A stretch of 64,000 nucleotides of DNA from Mucor racemosus (GCA_027405735.1 JAPEHQ010000007.1:1637001-1701000), one strand, 5' to 3'; numbered from the stretch's first letter, positions 1-15,238 are shown. The notes: a model not told the origin generated them from the sequence alone. Program-made: numbers and translations.

Positions 1-2881
1 AGATTTTACGCATCCAGGCGTCACGAATATAAATTACACCACCACCACCAGTACTTGCTGCATCATTAGCAGCACCAAACGTTGAACTAGTTGTGATATT
101 ATCCTTGTCTGAACTCTTGGAAGTCATGTAAGAATTACGTTTTGCAGTTAAGCCACGACGGCGTTGTTGATCTTCCTTTAATTGTAATTCATACGTGTAT
201 CTTGTACCAAGTACATCAAAGTGAGATATCAGCAGAGCAACACAACGAGCTACTTTACTTTGTAATGTAGCAAATTCATTTTCATTTAATGCTAAAATGT
301 TGACACCTCGAGTCATTAAATGTACAAATTCCAATGCAGCTACAGCCCAACGGAAAGTCTTTCTATCAGAAGGTATACAATCATCTGTAATAAAGCAAAT
401 CCAATCAATTGCAAGTCGAACTAACTTGAGATCAAGTTGAAGTCGAACAGCTAATTCCAAGAATTTAGAAGCACGAATACCAAAATCACTTGCAAAGCTA
501 AAGCATTCTTCAACTAATTCTTGACATCCTAAACCAATGGTTTGGTCACGAATGGTGCTTACACTAGAGATTGTTGAATCAGCTAATTTGAAAACTGTCA
601 TTTTGATCTTGTACAACTCTTTATTGATCCTGGGAATATGAGCACGATGCTCCTGAATAATTTCAATGCCTGAGTGTTGTACAGCTGTCCAAAAGGCAGC
701 TTTTGCGGAAGCAAGTTTAAGAGCATCCCCTGTAGTTAATCTGACTCTTCTTGTCTTGATGCCTAAATGAATAAAAGGTGTAGGTACTTCAACAACTTCG
801 CCTGTCCACATAATGTTTTGCCATGGTGAGAAAACCAAGATATAATCATCATATTCGCTATTGTGAATATTCAAATCACTTGGCGTAAGAGGTGTAGATG
901 GTTGAGGTTGCTTGTTATTGGCAAAACAAGCTCGTATTAATGTTTGAATAACATCTTCTCTTCCATACAATGAAGGTGATGCAATAATATATATTCTATC
1001 TTCTTCAAATGCTCCAGTATAAACCAAGAAATGGCCTGTTTCAACGAGACATGTGATGAATTTGTCCATATTTTCTGTATCTACAACATACTCTGCAGCA
1101 TTTTCGAATTGACTCATAAAGAACCTATATAAAGTAAAAGGTTAATTGCATATTTCTAAACCAAGAATGATGAAAATCGTACCTAGCAAATTGAAGTAAT
1201 TTTCTTGCTCTCATGCGCATTGTATGCAAGAGTTTTGTGTATTTAACTTCAATGCCACCATCTACTGATTCTGGAGATATTTTTAATTTGGATATATAAT
1301 CATGCATAACATCTGCCAATAAGCGATTTGTTAAAGAACTATTCACATATAAAAGATTAGAATTTTTTACAGGATTTAATTTTATGCAACATGTTACCAA
1401 AATTGTTCTGCACATTCCCAATCAGCTTTATCCACAGCTTGACAAACGGTTTCTTGTAAGAATGCCCATTCTTTTTCCATTACTTCCTTTTCTCGAAGAT
1501 TGTTTTCTTTCTCGAGATTCAATTTCCAGCTAATCAATTTAAAGTAAAAACGAACAGATTCCATCAAAACATTATCATAATTGTGATCAACTGGTTCATC
1601 TTCGTCTAATTTCCAGCCTGGAGCTGTATGTGTTAATTCTTGATATTCTCGTTTGACTCTACAAGCAAGAGAAAGAAGGCCACGATAATCTTCCATCATG
1701 GTATCAACCATTTGCTTTGGTGGTTCTTGCATTCTACTTTTATTTTCTAAACGAAGCTTCAACGCTTCTTCGACAAGTGAGATTGGGAAGTAAGCTAATC
1801 GGCGTAATTGTGAAATAAATGATGGCAAGTTCATTTCTTTGAATTGTTGAGAATTATAAATCAATGTTTCTTTTGATTTCATTAGTAAGGAATTAAGTGC
1901 TGAAAGAGTTCGTTTATCAAAGGTATCTTGTAGTGCTGACTCTTTCAAAAGTCGTTCTACAAATGAGGTATCATTCCGAGGATCTTCTTTATTATTTTTA
2001 TTATTAGTATCTGTTGTTTTTGTTGCTTCAGTGGTTGCGGTATCGGCGCCTTCATCTGACTTTTTCCTAGCAATTTGTAAGTCTTCTGAACCTGTCCAAT
2101 TTCTCAAGATTTTGTATTGCATGCTTAAACTACGAGTGACAGTACACCATGAATTTAAAGCGTCCAACCTTGTTTGAAATTCAATTGATCCATATTCTGG
2201 ATGAGCTAAAATCATTTCAGCACGAGTTGTATAAAGCGATTCAATACGATCAATGCTCTTTAAAACTTCAGCAACTTTTCGAAGAGCTATATCGCCTTCA
2301 TCTTTTTCAATTTTAAAATCCATAACCATTTTAAGAACACCATCAATTTCTTTACGGCTGTCGTCGAGTGATTTTTGTTCTTGTAACATTGTTCTTCCAC
2401 GAAGTAAAGCGCGAAGTGATAACCAGATTTCTTGGGTAGGCTTCTCTTGTGTAAATTTATCAGAACTCGATAGTCTTTTCTTTTCAGATTTGATTACTTC
2501 TCCCAATAAAACGGATTGTAACATCTGTTGCCATTCTAATCGTTCGTGAGTAATTTCTGGAGCTACATTGGTAAATGCTTGATTACGGGCGTATAATTGA
2601 TTGAATGCTGTTTCGTCGTCTTCATCGCTATTGCTCTGATCATCTTCATCGCTGTAATCATCTTCATCTTGGTAAGGGTTCTGTGACATGGGTGTTGTAA
2701 AATTGGTAGTAATAAAAGGCCACGGAGTAGAAGAATTGTTAGGATAAAGAGCGTTTACTGCATGCTGTTGTTGATGCTGCTGCTGCTGTTGCTGGTGCTG
2801 TTGGTGCTGTTGGTGCTGTTGATGTTGTTGTTCAATATCTGAATCATGTTGTGTCCAACGAACTCTTCTTGCGCCCGACAT
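1..2881 (-). CDS. Ssk2/SskB/Wis4-family MAP kinase kinase kinase, N-terminal part (partial)
   Basis: About 921 N-terminal residues of a MAPKKK of the HOG stress pathway, which would phosphorylate a Pbs2-type MAPKK. Exons read as 2881-1398, 1338-1183 and 1124 to beyond position 1; phases join cleanly (EQFC-SLTNRLL and QFAR-FFMSQFE). The recognisable family block is the region around RLEWQQMLQSVLLGEV, WLSLRALLRGRT and FQTRLDALNSWCTVTRSL, typical of the long non-kinase region of Ssk2/Ssk22/Wis4. The kinase domain is expected beyond the left edge and is not seen. The N-terminus carries a Gln/His tract (about residues 17-40) and an acidic stretch (EDDYSDEDDQSNSDEDDE). Start chosen at the first Met of the long open frame. 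Family assignment is from remembered sequence similarity, and the gene is certain to be incomplete here. Confidence 0.85.
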
Positions 2882-4177
2882 TTACTATTATTTTTTTCAA
2901 GTTTTTTTTTTTTAGTTTTTTTGTTGTTGTTGTTGTTGTTGAAATAAAGCAACAATAAGTAAAAGGGGATGTTCTGAAATGGTAATTGAACAAGGAAAGA
3001 GAAAAAAAAGAGCAAATAGAAAGGGAAACAAAGAGGTGAAAGAGTCACATTTCGAACATGTTCATCTCATTTGATTGGTAATGTCCACAACTAAATTGTT
3101 TGGTTATAAACAGTTATTTGATTGTATGTGTAACTTCTCATCACTTGTTTTTGTTCTGAAATCTTCTTTAATCACTCAACTCAAAAATTACCTTCGAGAG
3201 GTAGTTTTGTAGTTATGCAATGCTGCATTGGGACTCAATTAATGCTTCTCAAGAATTTGTTCTCGAGATTTACGATATCCAATTGCTGAAATGATACCAA
3301 AAGTGTATGATCAAGCACAGCTAGAATTGGTTTCTGTTTTATTTTTTAACACCAACTTTCAAATGGTTAGATTTGAATTACATTCTTCATCCAAGCTTTC
3401 GATATTTTATTAAAGCTCCTCAGAAAAAGATCACTGGTTACCATTCATGAACTGCATGTGTGTGTAGATCAACTGGCCTTCCCTAATTGCCGAGGAGAGA
3501 GGGTGATCAAAACCCGAGCTGTTAACATTGGCATGAACCTTAATGGTAATAAATTAAAGCAATTTGTTATTCAAATGTCTAGAATTTGACTCGAAACCAA
3601 TTTGGTCGCCTAGCAACTATTTTGCAACCATGACAACCAGGGATAAAAGAAATTTCACGCTTATATACAAACATTTAGATATAAAATACGTTAATGCATT
3701 GTTTCAGCAGGCAGTATTTTCACCACAGTCGAATATTCGGAAAACTCTATTTTTGGACATGAAATATATAGTATACCCTAATCGCGGCTTTTTCACAATC
3801 AGCTGCACTTTTTATAGATTATCGAAAATGATGAGATATCACAATCTTGACCAAAAAGTCAAATTCGATTTTCAAGCTAAAGATAACCTTTGTTTTTCCA
3901 AAAAATGTACAGACTTTTCGTGAAATCAAAGATATGACCCTAACATTTTGCTATTTGAATTTTGATTCACATGATGTTGAAGCATAACAGACTGTAGGTT
4001 ACTGAACGCATTTTATGTAAAGCGCAAACTAATCATCGATATAAAACTTTTTATAGTTTGAAAAACTAATCAAACAACTGTGATTAACTTCAAATTTGAT
4101 TTTATAGCATTTCTAGGCTTCTAAAAAGATTACTAATTTGTGATCACTAATTGTGTTTTTTTTTTATCAAAGAATAA

Positions 4178-4216
<39 letters not shown>

Positions 4217-4640
4217 AGACGAAATCATATTCGAGATGCAAAAAGCTATTATTCTGTTCCTTAAATTTTCGTTTACTATGCTCCAAATGCAGAATAAACT
4301 CATTGAGTGCCTGAATTCACTTTTCGACTGTTTGAAAGTCAAAACTTTGCTGCTGCTGTATATCTCAACTAAAAATCAAAATACAGGATTAGTTTTATTG
4401 GTATCTGCTTGTTTCCAAGTGTTTTACAGCATGTTTGAGTATTAGACTTTTTTTTTGGGAATCGATATTTTAAGAACGTGATTTTCAAATGCTCAGTATA
4501 TTAACCAGCGCATTTAATGTAATCAAGTAATAATACTAACTTATATCTATCTATAGCAATTTAGTTTTCTGAAATATCCCAATTATTTATGGAGAAACAA
4601 AAAAAGTATGTGGTTCGATTCCACATACTCATAATAACTT
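2882..4640. other. Intergenic, no supported gene
   Basis: Upstream region of the MAPKKK gene. It holds a GTT-repeat stretch just upstream of the start (about 2920-2942), and a 32-nt A-run at about 4182-4213. An open frame at 3564-3923 has no recognisable domain and AT-rich composition like its surroundings, so I do not call it. Confidence 0.6.
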
Positions 4641-4674
4641 GGCGAGGCTGAAATTTTACAAATATATGGATAAA

Positions 4675-6340
4675 CCCTAGACGTACCTACTATTGCAGCG
4701 GGAGCTCATTTGGATCCATATTCGGCGAGAACTGGCAAATTTAGTAGGTGTACATAGCAGGTAGAATCAACTTATTGCTCAAACTTACCAAATGCACAAT
4801 GACCCATGGATGCTGGTATCTGAAAAAATTGCGGTATCTATTCTCAATTTTTACAATTGAAAAAAATAGATTTCAGATGGTGTTTAAATGAGTTCGAATG
4901 TTTTCACCCAATATTGAATCGAATCACGTAAAATATTCAATGAATATATAGCTTCACTCTATATACAATTGATATCTCTTGGGAAATAGAAATATCAATA
5001 CCACAATATAAATACACTGGCCTAACATTGACCAAAATTGGCTAAGATTGACCTAAAATTGATTATAAAAAATTGAACACCGAAATCGAGATAGTACTTT
5101 TTTGTATAGTATTTACAAGATAGATCCAACTCTAAGCTACTCTTCATTTTTTGTTTCAGCAAACAATATTGATTTTTCCTCGAGATAATCAAAATAATAG
5201 GGACTTATCACAGCTTAAACCCTATAGCAACGGGGCTTCAAAATCAATTCGAAAAAAATGATCAAAAATGATTAAAAAAAAAACATTGTTTAAATGCTCA
5301 TGAACTGCAAAGTAAGTGGACCTAGCATATTAAATGGTTTTTGTATAGTTTTAAATTCTGCATCCATCTATATAAAATTTGAAAAATGTTTTCACGTAAA
5401 ATTTTGCACAAAATGCAATTGAAATTTTGGAGGTTTTTTGAAGATACACGTCACTTTTTATAAGCATATTCAAAATATAATAAACTGAAATGATGCGCAA
5501 AACAATTATCTATCGATTGAGCTATTGCAAAATCTTGTAGCTGCATTATTCGTAGAGGAAACAACATTTTTGTCCAAATTTTTTTCTGTTTCAGAATTTG
5601 GGATGAGGGTATACAAGGGGAAAATGGACGCCAGAAATGGAAGTACCTTTTTGTACACATTTTTGAGGATATCTCCACGAAAAATCAATATTTTGAAAAA
5701 CTCTAAATTAGGTCTGAGAGAGCTCAACGAGCTGGATGACATGAATGCAAAAAAAATGTTGCTCAATTTAACCAATATTTTGAAACCTACTATAGAAATG
5801 CCCAAAAAAATGAAAAAAAAATAAAAATACTCAGAATTTTTTTATATTAAAATATGTTATAGAGCACTTCAAAACAAGTCAATTTCATTATTGGAAAGTG
5901 GTTGTATAGCTTAATTTTTTCTGGAGATATGAAGCCTCAAAGTTTTCAATCCTTTAGCAGTGAAATACGCGTAAAATATCTGAAACCTTAGCACTCAAAA
6001 ATTAATACCAACTGCAAAAAGTAGGATATTTCCGGATACTTATTTTTGGATTAAAGCTGAACATCTCAGGTACATTGGCATATAATCTTTTCTTGGTGTT
6101 ATTTAGTGAAAAAAAAGTAGAGCAGGGATGAAAAGTGAGACCCAGTTTTTAAGGAAAAAACAGTGAATTTTACGCGTTTTTGAGTCTTGTGTGAGATATA
6201 AAATAAATTTAGGGATAGGTAGCATAATGCGACCAATTCATCTCTGTTTGATAGTGTCTAAAATATATTCTAAAAATGTTTAGTATAAGGTTAGTTATAG
6301 AAAAGAGAGCACGCTCCGATGTTGAAGATTGAAAACTATG
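4675..6340 (-). repeat. Dispersed repeat family A/C, copy 1
   Basis: Read on the minus strand, about 6340 down to 4850 matches the plus strand at about 12400-13665 and 22290-23800; shared landmarks include CCCTGCTCTACTTTTTT, GAGTATCCGGAAATATCC-like and TACCCTCATCCCAAATTCTGA-type stretches. At its far end (about 4830-4675) it continues into a block (family C, containing CCAGCATCCATGGGTCAT) also present at 29690-29900 and, diverged, at 24090-24300. No intact coding sequence: the short open frame shared between copies shows no known domain. I infer a non-autonomous or decayed mobile element of about 1.6-2 kb; class unknown. Confidence 0.75.
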
Positions 6341-6497
6341 AAAATTGAATTTTTTGAAAATTCAAATTTTACTCGACTAGATATAATGGTAAAATAAGAT
6401 TTAATAAGTGATTTTTAGGGAATAATATTGACAGCAGAATAAGAATAAATAGTAATATATGTAAAGAGATAGTGAGCTTGGTGATACATCATAAAGA

Positions 6498-9107
6498 TTA
6501 GGCATTGATAGTGCTCTCTGTTCGTTTGTCTGGTGAGATTTTAACAGTACTCAAATCCATATCTGCAAAATTTGATGCAAATCCATCTTCCCAATGCGTT
6601 GCTTGGCCAGCACCACTATTATTGCTGCCTGTAGTAAAACCACCAAATGGATCTTCTTCATTGTCTTTTTGATCATCAACGGCGAGTTTGTCTGCATCCA
6701 CTTCAGTTTCTGTCTGGCCAGAAGTTGAGAAGGGATCATATTCTCCACCTGACCATTGTGTTTTACGTCTAGTTACGTGCATCTGTTTACGAAATGTCAG
6801 TATAATCCGAGAAACGGTTTCTTTTTTTACTGTCATTACCTCTTGATCTTCATCGTCGCTGCTACTATATTCTTCCTCCTTCTCTTCTATAGAACTATCG
6901 CTGTCATCTTCTGTGTGATACTGCATTACTGTTATATTATTTTGACTTTCAGGTGCCTTTATGTTATCACTTTACAGGTGAAAAACCATCAATTTACATT
7001 GTTTCACTATTCGCATAATATAATTAACTTACATGACCCATTGACGCTCCTCCTCTTCTTCTTCGTCGTCATCATCATCAATTGCGTCAAATTGACCAAA
7101 TCTATTACTGATTGCTTCTTCGGCATCAAGTTCTTCTTCATCAAGATCATCCTCAATTATTTCATTGTCGTCCTGATCCGCAATCGCAAGTATATTATTC
7201 GTCCTAATATCGCCTAAAGGAAGACTGTCTCTTTCCTTTGTCTCTAATAATTGTTTCATGCAGTACTGATGCCATTTGTCTAAATCAATGGAATCATCTA
7301 ATGCTGATATAATACTCTCAGGGTAGCCTTCAAAAAGTTTAATGATTTCATCTGAAATAAATGTCAAATGTCCCATATAACCTAGTCGTGTGCCTTTAGG
7401 TTTAGCACTGTTTTTGTGTGTGAATATGTGTCAAATAGTAAAATATGAAATATTATAATAAATTACCATTCAATATCATTTTTCTCTTGTGCCTTTATAA
7501 TTTTATCTGTTAAATGTCCTTGATTGAAAATAGACAAGGCCAGCTGTCTATTGGACTCTCTGCTCATTTGTCCATTAAAAATTTGATGGAGTGAATCATA
7601 AACAACGTAATGAAGAAAGTTGTTTAAAGGAAATTCAAAGAATAAATCCTGAAAAAGGAAAATTGTTGAGTATATAGATAACTATTTGTTTTTATAATAA
7701 CTTACCACGCTGACTGGTAACACATTGTGCTTCACAAATGCAAGCTTTAGTAAATCTCCTTGAGTAGGGTTTCCTTCATCGTCTTGAATAGTATTTAAGC
7801 TTGACATATTTGAGCAATGTAATAATTCAGCAAATAATTCACAAATCTTGAGTCTCTCGAATCCAAGTGGAGTAGTTGCACGAGGAGTACTGACTTTATT
7901 TGGCTTCAATAATAATTCGACAAATTTGTCAATATGTTCTGTCAGTACAGACAACATGTTGATCAATGACACATTGGGTTGCTGTGCTATTTGATTTTGA
8001 TATCCTAAAACAACAGCAAAAGACGTTTCTTGATCTAGATCACTATTATTGTGTCGAATTATATCAATGATAATGGTAACGCAACTAATCAAGCTAGACA
8101 CCGAATTAGGAGCAGCAGTATCCAACATGAAATCAACCATTGTTTGTATAGTGTCTCTACTCGTCAAAGTTGTGATAATATCATTAACACCAAGACTAGG
8201 TGATTCAACTAGGCTTGTTTGCGACATTTTAACAATTTCACAAATACATTGCTGAGCTGTTGAGTGTTCATCTGTTTCTTGATTAGGATCTAGGCGATAT
8301 ACCAAGTTGATCAAAAGCCCATTATCGCTTAGCCACTGTAAATATCTTGTTAGTAATGATGATTCTTTTGATTTTTATATATACAAAAACTCACTTGAAC
8401 TACTCCCTTTGCTTCTGGTAATTCTTCCATCCTGATCAATGTTAATAATAAATCCATGATTGCAGCGCTTTGTAAATTGGATAATATCAATTTCAGATTT
8501 TCGGGAGTTGATTTAATGAATCCCAACATTTCAGTAGTTCTTTTAGTCAAAAATATAGTAATGATTTTGCAAAAATAGGCAGCTTGAAAGGAAAAAGAAG
8601 CCTCAGCCGAGTAAGGTTTCTTTAGAAAATTCCAAAATTTTGACAGTAAATCTTTGTTATCAAGAACTATCGCATCTACCAACTGAGGGATTTCGCATGA
8701 CAATAGCTCGCAAGCTATTAAATGTAATCTATTGATATATTGTCTTAGTTCTTTTGGTCCTATTTTCAAAAAAAAAAAAAAAAAAAAAAAAAAAGAAAAC
8801 CTAATTTATTTACCTTTGTTTTTCACTATCCAAAGCATAAAACAAATCGATTAATTCAGACAAATTGTCTTTTTTCGACAAGCTATAAAGATGTGTACAA
8901 AATTCTGTTAGATTCGATTATTTAAAAGAAAACATTTCATAGTGTTTTCATGTATTTTACAATTTACAATTCAATTAATTTAGGGTTTTGTGATTTTGCC
9001 TCTTGAATAATATCTTGATCAGTCAGTATTTGCTCGAGTGTAGTATTTGGTTGGTCTAATAAACCATCGATGGCAGAAGGATTAGTGAATCCAAAGCGCC
9101 AAAACAT
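6498..9107 (-). CDS. SIT4/PP6-associated protein (SAPS family)
   Basis: Regulatory subunit of the Sit4/PP6-type phosphatase. Eight exons: 9107-8968, 8882-8814, 8743-8395, 8335-7706, 7648-7467, 7407-7033, 6945-6840, 6782-6498; all phases close to give 711 aa. The start MFWRFGFTNPSAIDGLL and the KSQNPKLIEFL segment across intron 1 are the hallmark of the family N-terminus, followed by helical repeat sequence (YINRLHLIACELLSCEIPQLV, INLVYRLDP, FERLKICELFAELLHCS, GHLTFISDEI). The tail is strongly acidic (DDDDDEEEEEE, residues about 570-580) then low-complexity with a DPFGGF segment. The acceptor of intron 2 is placed at 8744, after a 27-nt polypyrimidine run, because the nearer AG breaks frame. 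The last intron (57 nt, CTGAC branch) is frame-preserving and could be retained. Confidence 0.9.
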
Positions 9108-10182
9108 TTGCTATTGTGAGTATTTAATGAACAAAAGAGACCAAAATATCTCGAGTCGCACTCTTAATAAAGTTAAATTGGGCTTTGCCCCACACTAAAT
9201 TGATGAATTATCTAGATATAAAATCTTCGCTGCTACTGTTTAAATCCGTCAATATTGGAAATCATCCGTTTTAATAGCTGCAGGTAAGCATTTTTTATTA
9301 TGATTTGCTCCCTACTTGCATATTATTCATATTGTAAATGTTGAAAACGACAGGCCTGCAATTCAAGGGGGTGCACAGACAATGAAAGTGTTTGTTACTG
9401 GAGCTATCATTTTGTTTTAATCTAGAAGGGTTGGTATAAATGACTTTGCCTGATAATTCAAAGGTCGCCTTTAAAAGCTTATATTAAATATCAAACTTTG
9501 TTTTATTTGGTGATATTGAAATTATCAGGAATAAAGCTTCTTTGTAAAAAGCGTAGTAATGATTTTCGTACTTTTGAGTCTGTGACAATGGTACTTCTTG
9601 TTCAGCCTCGATTTTGCATTTGCAAGGTGGATTTAATCTTAAAAAAAAACTCTAGACTGTTTTCATGGGTTTTCACTGTATATTTTCAGTATTATGTACA
9701 CTTTTAAGCAATATTTGATAGACACAAAACTCTTTAAAGATGAAAGCTTTACAAGATTAGTTTAGTTGGGGCTTTTTTTTTTAATTATTTCCCCCACCCA
9801 AAAAAAATATGAAGCCTCCCTCTACTGTGTCTCATGTAAACTAATATAGTTGTTAAAACTTTATACAATTTTTATTTCATGTCTACTGAATTCTGGACAA
9901 ATACGAAAATCGACAAAATACCATTTATTAATTTAGGAGAGGAGAGAAGAAAAGACACAAAAAAGAGAATTATACGATGGCTTTTTATCAAAAAAGTCAT
10001 TTACAGTTACATAATGGTAATTTTCTACCTTTAGAATGTATAATTTCATGTAATTCATATAGAAAATTGATATTACTTTTCTTTTATTAGGTTTTTATTA
10101 CGATTATGATGCTAAATGGGTGTATAAATATTAGAAGAAAAAGAAATAATTGATGAATAAATAACGAAGGAAAATCAGAACT
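9108..10182. other. Intergenic, nothing recognised
   Basis: Separates the 5' end of the SAPS gene from the 3' end of ERG1. AT-rich with no convincing coding, RNA or repeat signal; the 69-residue open frame at 9498-9707 is unremarkable. Confidence 0.6.
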
Positions 10183-11994
<1,812 letters not shown>

Positions 11995-12399
11995 AATTCA
12001 AGCTCTTTTTAATACAAGTAAGATATTAATTTAAAAAATAAATGGAAAGGTTAAAAAAAATATAAAAATTAAAAATGAATTTATATAGTTGAAATTAGTG
12101 TGGAGTATCCAATTTGTTTCGAAAAAAAAGGTCTTGTAGTTCTGACATTCAAATATTATCTTTTATTCCTTGTTTAATCGCGCTTTTGAAAGCATCACAT
12201 GAAAATAACATCCTTGTATTCAGGGTCGCTTGGTTTGATTTCTTCAAAATCGAACGATAAAATTTTGCTGATCGCGAATCGTTTTTTCTTCTTGAATGGA
12301 GTCTTCATTTACCGAAATTAAAATTTTAAACAGATTTGAAACAATTATTTATGATTTTAAGAAAGCTAAAAAAAAAAAAAAGTCCCTCAATTTCAAACG
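11995..12399. other. ERG1 upstream region
   Basis: Upstream of ERG1 and left of the second family A copy. AT-rich; no specific sterol-response motif could be supported by eye. Confidence 0.5.
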
Positions 12400-13665
12400 C
12401 ATAACGTGCTATCTTTTCTATAACTAACCTCATATTAAACGCTTTTTAGGATATACCTTGGGCACTGCTAAATAGATATGAATTGATCGCATTATGCTAC
12501 CTGCAGCTGAAATTTTTTATATCTCGCTAAAGACTCAAAAATAGGTAAATCTACGGCTTTTTTCCTTGAAAAATGGGTCTTACTTTTCATTCCTGCTCTA
12601 CTTTTTTCTTCACTAAATAACGCCAATAAAAAATTATATCCTAATGTACCTGAGATGTCCAACTTTAATCCAAAAACGAGTATCCGGAAATATCCTACTT
12701 TTTGCAGTTGGTATTAATTTTTGAGTGTTAAGGTTTCAGATTTTTTACGCGTATTTCACTGCTAAAGGATTGAAAACTTTGAGGCTTCATATCTCCAGAA
12801 AAAATTAAGCTATACAACCACTTTCCAATAATGAAATTGACTTGTTTTGAAGTGCTCTATAACATATTTTAATATAAAAAAATTCTGAGTATTTTTATTT
12901 TTTTTTCATTTTTTTGGGCATTTCTATAGTAGGTTTCAAAATATTGGTTAAATTGAGCAACATTTTTTTTGCACTCATGTCATCCAGCTCGTTGAGCTCT
13001 CTTAGACCCAATTTAGATTTTTTCAAAATATTGATTTTTCGTGAAGATATCCTCAAAAATGTGTACAAAGAGACATCCTCATTTCTAACCTCGGTTTTCC
13101 CCTTGTAATACCCTCATCCCAAATTCTGAAACAGAAAAGAATTTGGACAAAAATGTTGTTTTCTCTATGAATAATGCAGCTAAAAGGTTAAATAATAGCT
13201 CGATTAATAGATAATTTTGCTATGCATTATCTCCACTACTTAAATTTAAAATATGCTTATAAAAATTGTTCTATATCTTCAAAAAACCTTCAAAATTTCA
13301 ATTGCATTTTGCGCAAAATTTTACGTGAAACATATTACTGAATTTTAGTTAGATGGATGTAAAATTTAAAACTGTACAAAAACCATTTAATGCGCTCGGT
13401 CTACTTACTTTGTAGTTCACGAGTTATTAAACGAACTTGCTTTTTGACAGTTTTTTGGTGGATTTTACAACAAATCGATTTTGGAACTCAGCTATCATAG
13501 TTCCTATTCCTAAACTGTAATGTGATAAACTGTTATTTTGATTGTCTCGACAAAAAATCAATATTTTTTGCTGAAACAAAAAATGCAGAGTAGCGTTGCA
13601 TTGCATCTATATTGTGCATAATAATTCAAAAATTATATTACTATCTGAATTATGAATTTTGAATT
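12400..13665 (+). repeat. Dispersed repeat family A, copy 2
   Basis: Plus-strand copy of the repeat at 6340-4850 (minus) and 22290-23800 (plus). The match to copy 1 is strikingly close in the core, e.g. the same short open frame starting MGISIVGFKILVKLSNIFFA occurs at 12914 here and at 5805 on the minus strand. No family C block follows. Lies between ERG1 and the elongin-B-like gene. Confidence 0.8.
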
Positions 13666-14366
13666 TTACAGTCAGTTTTTGCTTAACGTTATTTACCATA
13701 ATAGCATAAAGCGAGAATTGTTTCGACTTTGCAAGAAGTTAACAAAGCTGAGCTCAAGAATTTGAACAATCGAACAATTCCGTGCGCGAGCACAAAAAAC
13801 ATTGGGCTATACATGATACAAATTTACAGCCTCATCATATTGATCAAAAGTAAGCGATTATATACACTTTAACATTACTATTAGAGCGTTGTAATAATTG
13901 TTGCGAAAATTGAACAACTTTGCACTGTATTATATGATTATATGATTTATACTACCAAATACCATATTTTATCGCATTCTACGGTATCAATACATCTTAC
14001 AGTTTATTGACTACGATATGTAATCAATTAGAGTAATATGCGATGTCGAATTATTGCAATTGCTACCAGTAAATCGTATCTAAATTGCACGTATATTTCT
14101 TTTTATTTATAATTTGATTTGCATGGAAAGCACATTGGAGATACGAATTTATATACTTGCAACGTCTAACCATTGCAAATAACAAATAACGAAGCTCTTT
14201 TCAATATGTAGGAGGAAAGTTATGCGGAGAATTTTCATCCGTAGCAGCAGTGGGAGCACACAACACAGCAATGACGCGTGTACAGAAGATATGTTGAGCC
14301 CGAAATAATAAAGCAAGTGTTATTTTGTCTCTTTCTCATCAATTTTTCTTTTAAAAAGATACTAAT
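13666..14366. other. Intergenic, probable promoter of the elongin-B-like gene
   Basis: No gene seen. The segment just before 14367 contains a CT-rich stretch (TGTCTCTTTCTCATC) of the type often near fungal transcription starts. Confidence 0.45.
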
Positions 14367-14865
14367 ATGGTATGATTTAATTGAAAGAAATAATAAAAAA
14401 GGAGCTAGACACTAATTTTACTATATCATTTCAGTCGAAACCAACATACATTCGAGCAAAAAACCAAAAGACAACATTATTTTTATGTATTGAAACAAAG
14501 GATACACTTGATCAAGTTAAAACTAAATTATGTCAGGCGCTTGACAATAAAAAAACAAATGACGAAGTACGATTACTCGTGGATGGTAAAAATAAAGGAG
14601 ATTATACAGTTTTAGAGAATACAAAGACATTGGAAAACAATTCTATTGTATATTTCGTTTATTATGACCGAAATGATGGTAATTTACAACAATGAAAATG
14701 ATTCTCATTCATAAATTGATTCGTTTTTTTTTTTTTAATAAAATAGGACAATGGGAGAATGTTCATGTCATTGAACCAGAGTTAATAGACGATGATCTGA
14801 TGGAAGAAGAAGAGATACCTACAGTTAGTGCAACTAAAAAAGAGAAAGGAAAAGGCAGAGCTTGA
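14367..14865 (+). CDS. Elongin-B-like ubiquitin-fold protein
   Basis: 121-aa ubiquitin-fold protein resembling elongin B, the partner of elongin C in Cul2/elongin complexes. Exons 14367-14369, 14435-14678 and 14747-14865. The first coding exon is only the ATG codon: ATG is followed at once by GTATGA and the acceptor TTTCAG sits before TCGAAACC, giving MSKPTYIRAKNQKTTLFLCIE. No other in-frame ATG exists upstream of the conserved part. The YIRAKNQKTTLF start parallels elongin B's MIRRHKTTIF; the tail is acidic (DDDLMEEEE) then Lys-rich (KKEKGKGRA). Assignment rests on remembered resemblance of the first 30 residues and overall length; another small ubiquitin-fold protein is possible. Confidence 0.72.
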
Positions 14866-14989
14866 TTGAAAGATGTCACAAATAAAAAATCTATATATTT
14901 GCTTTTCTTGGTAACTCGTTTTCTCTTTTTTATTTTCTTTTTTTGAAACCTATTCTTTTCTTGTATAAACACTGAAAAACAAATCAAAA

Positions 14990-15238
14990 ATGACAGCTAT
15001 GAACAACGTCAGTAAATATTTATCCAAAAAAGTGTATCAATACGAATTACAAACAGCATTATACATGCTGGAACCTTGGGAGAAGATACTTTTTAGTAAG
15101 AGAGCCAAGATAATGAAGCTAAAAGTTATGACACTTACATTTTCCTCTTTAGACTCCCTTGCATTATGTCTTTTAAGTCTCTCAATTGCAACAGTTTATC
15201 ATTTTACACCAACAATGTTCACTTCACAAGAGATATAA
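14990..15238 (+). CDS. Serine palmitoyltransferase small activating subunit (ssSPT/Tsc3-like)
   Basis: 63-aa protein from exons 14990-15095 and 15153-15238. The sequence YQYELQTALYMLEPWEKILFNSL matches the conserved core of ssSPT proteins (YQYxLxTALYMLEPWE), followed by one hydrophobic segment (ALCLLSLSIATVYHFTP). These proteins sit in the ER membrane and activate the serine palmitoyltransferase heterodimer, the first step of sphingolipid synthesis. Starts 124 bp after the elongin-B-like stop on the same strand. The intron is needed to bring EKILF to NSLAL in frame. Confidence 0.9.
   Translation: MTAMNNVSKYLSKKVYQYELQTALYMLEPWEKILFSKRAKIMKLKVMTLTFSSLDSLALCLLSLSIATVYHFTPTMFTSQEI

Noticed and set aside
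3564..3923. 119-residue open frame
   Set aside because: No domain, no splice context, composition like surrounding AT-rich DNA; chance frame.
4600..4630. tRNA-like T arm (TGTGG-TTCGATT-CCACA)
   Set aside because: No matching D arm, anticodon arm or acceptor stem upstream; an isolated hairpin.
5506..5824. Overlapping 99-residue frames on both strands, repeated at 12914 and 22955
   Set aside because: They lie in repeat family A and recur only because the repeat recurs; no domain is recognisable.
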